A stretch of 12,284 nt of DNA from JAAYBR01 sp033813475 (GTDB lineage: Bacteria > Hydrogenedentota > Hydrogenedentia > Hydrogenedentales > CAITNO01), in NCBI GenBank assembly GCA_033813475.1, contig JAPXRP010000131.1:1-12284 (forward strand). Reading direction: 5' to 3'. Every line of letters starts with the position of its first letter. Position 1 is the stretch's first letter. A program made the position numbers and the translations under genes. This document shows positions 11,253 to 12,284 of this stretch, piece after piece. The notes under the pieces are model-generated. The model searched no databases. It had not been told where the DNA came from and saw nothing but the letters and a program-made list of their open reading frames with translations.

Positions 11253-12211
11253 CGCGCAAGCCCCTCCGCCAGCGCCCGGGCAATCCGCTCCAGGTTCGCC
11301 GCGTAGTCCGGCGCCAGGTCGTCCAGCGTCACCAGGCGCGCCCCCACCGCCGCGGCCAGGGTCGCGGCCTCCCCCTGCGTGAACTGCGGCTGCGTGAAAA
11401 CGGCCCGCACCCCGGCGCTTTTCATGGTCTCCGCCAGCTCGTTGATCCGCCGCGCGCCCGGACTCTTCCCCCCGCTCTCCAGCGCCTCCTGGGTCAGGCC
11501 GTAGCGGTCGCAGAAGTACCCAAAAGCCGGGTGGTACACGTGCATCACCGACCCCCGGAACGGGGCCAGCAGCTCCGCCACCCGCGCGTGGACCGCGTCC
11601 AGCTCGGCGTCGAGGGCGGCGCGGTTCGCCGCGAAGGACGCCGCATGCTCCGGAAACGCCTCCGCCAGCGCCGCCTCCAGGACCGCCGCCGCCTGCTTGG
11701 CCCGCAGGGGGTCCATCCAGTAATGCGGGTCCGGCCCCTCGTGCGCGTGGTCGTGGCCGTGGTCGTGGCCGCCGTGCCCCCCTGTGGACGGGGCGGACTC
11801 CGTGGACGAAGTGGACGGGGGTCCATGGGGGCCGTCTTCTGCGCCGCAGTCGAAGTGCAGCAGGTCCACATGCTCCCGAAGGTCCACAATCTTCGGCGCC
11901 CCCGGCATCCCCCGCAGCTTCCCCGCCAGCACCTCCTCAAAGGGCATCCCCACCAGGAAATACACCCGCGCCCGGCTCAACTCCTCCATCTGCCGCGGAA
12001 GCACCTGAAACGTCTCCGCCGCCTGGCCCGACGGCACCAGCACCGTCACCGCCACCGCCCCGCCCCCGATCCGCTCCAGAAACTGCCCAAAAGGCGCAAT
12101 GGACGTCGCCACCCCCAGCCGCCCCCCGTCCGGCAACGGCGCCGGCTTCCCGCACCCCGCAAGGCACGCGGCCGCCAGCCCCGTCCACGCCATAACCCGC
12201 CATGCGCGCAT
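11249..12211 (-). CDS. znuA: Metal ABC transporter substrate-binding lipoprotein (ZnuA family)
   Basis: This 320-residue periplasmic lipoprotein should capture Zn2+ (less likely Mn2+ or Fe2+) and pass it to ZnuB. The signal peptide ends in lipobox LAGC with Cys20. The family framework is present: VATSIAPFGQFLERI, H163 in DPHYWMDPL, H227 in YHPAFGYFCDRYGL, the long central helix, and D297/D298 in LDDLAPDY. The first ligand His, normally in a PHTFEP-like motif, is missing: SGQAAETFQ (61-69) has Glu66 there. A His-rich loop (146-157, six His) is preceded by a Ser/Thr tract (133-144) that is encoded by a 9-bp repeat. The start is ATG 12211, with AAAGGAG 5 bases upstream. An ATG at 12247 in the same frame would spoil the signal peptide. 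Confidence 0.92.
   Translation of the reverse strand: MRAWRVMAWTGLAAACLAGCGKPAPLPDGGRLGVATSIAPFGQFLERIGGGAVAVTVLVPSGQAAETFQVLPRQMEELSRARVYFLVGMPFEEVLAGKLRGMPGAPKIVDLREHVDLLHFDCGAEDGPHGPPSTSSTESAPSTGGHGGHDHGHDHAHEGPDPHYWMDPLRAKQAAAVLEAALAEAFPEHAASFAANRAALDAELDAVHARVAELLAPFRGSVMHVYHPAFGYFCDRYGLTQEALESGGKSPGARRINELAETMKSAGVRAVFTQPQFTQGEAATLAAAVGARLVTLDDLAPDYAANLERIARALAEGLAR
11781..11816. repeat. In-frame 9-bp repeat array (GTGGACNNN) inside znuA
   Basis: Four units on the plus strand, CCTGTGGAC, GGGGCGGAC, TCCGTGGAC and GAAGTGGAC, match the intergenic array at 8926-9004, including spacer GAA. Read on the coding strand they give three-codon units TCC-ACN-NNG, making STS, STE, SAP, STG (residues 133-144) just before the His-rich loop. 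Confidence 0.8.
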
Positions 12212-12216
12212 CCAGA

Positions 12217-12223
12217 CTCCTTT
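12217..12223 (-). promoter_or_regulatory. znuA: Ribosome binding site fixing the znuA start
   Basis: AAAGGAG on the minus strand is 5 bases before ATG 12211. It chooses this start over the in-frame ATGs at 12247 and 12203. Confidence 0.75.
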
Positions 12224-12259
12224 CACAAGCCACCCCTCCCGAAACACCCTTCGCGTAAA

Positions 12260-12275
12260 TGATAATCCATTATTA
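12260..12275. promoter_or_regulatory. Fur/Zur-family operator candidate upstream of znuA
   Basis: TGATAATCCATTATTA is a 7-2-7 inverted repeat with one mismatched pair, in a short AT-rich island within GC-rich DNA. It lies 48 bases upstream of the znuA start. It resembles the TGATAAT half-sites of Fur/Zur boxes, and the minus-strand TAATAAT or TATCAT could serve as a -10 box under the operator. Metal-bound repressor would block the importer when metal is plentiful. The -35 region may be beyond the window end. Confidence 0.6.
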
Positions 12276-12284
12276 CCAAAAGCG

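Overview
The window is GC-rich bacterial chromosome with every supported gene on the minus strand, so transcription runs from high to low coordinates. Its make-up is a URO-D-family protein next to a Gfo/Idh/MocA dehydrogenase and a sodium:solute symporter, a plant/cyanobacterial-type GlgC, and intergenic spacers full of short palindromes and 9-bp-period repeats. This fits a free-living member of the Planctomycetes/Lentisphaerae/Hydrogenedentes type. That placement is an inference from gene content and repeat style; no rRNA or other marker gene is present.

In transcription order: (1) 12284-9668 is a znuA-znuC-znuB metal ABC importer operon with overlapping genes and a Fur/Zur-like AT-rich operator just upstream of znuA. 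(2) 9584-9069 is a bacterioferritin with all six ferroxidase ligands and the haem-ligand Met. (3) 9068-8793 is a repeat-rich spacer with a perfect 24-bp stem and a 16-bp stem. (4) 8792-3992 holds glgC, then a GPH-type MFS transporter with a roughly 250-residue hydrophilic insertion, then a UDP-GlcNAc 6-dehydrogenase-like gene that overlaps the transporter by ATGA. (5) 3991-3774 is a spacer with a 9-bp-period tandem array. (6) 3773-2238 is an SSS-family sodium:solute symporter. (7) 2237-1886 is a spacer made almost wholly of small hairpins with 3-nt loops, arranged as inverted pairs. (8) 1885-1 is a Gfo/Idh/MocA oxidoreductase followed 4 bases later by a URO-D-family gene cut by the window edge.

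Functionally the window joins metal uptake and iron storage (znuACB, bfr), glycogen and nucleotide-sugar metabolism with a sugar transporter (glgC, MFS, dehydrogenase), and what looks like uptake and oxidation of a small solute (SSS, Gfo/Idh/MocA, URO-D family). I see no phage, CRISPR, transposase, tRNA or rRNA gene. The most unusual points are a 9-bp repeat that occurs between genes and also in frame inside znuA, beside its His-rich loop; the inserted domain in the MFS transporter; and the dense nested hairpin spacers.
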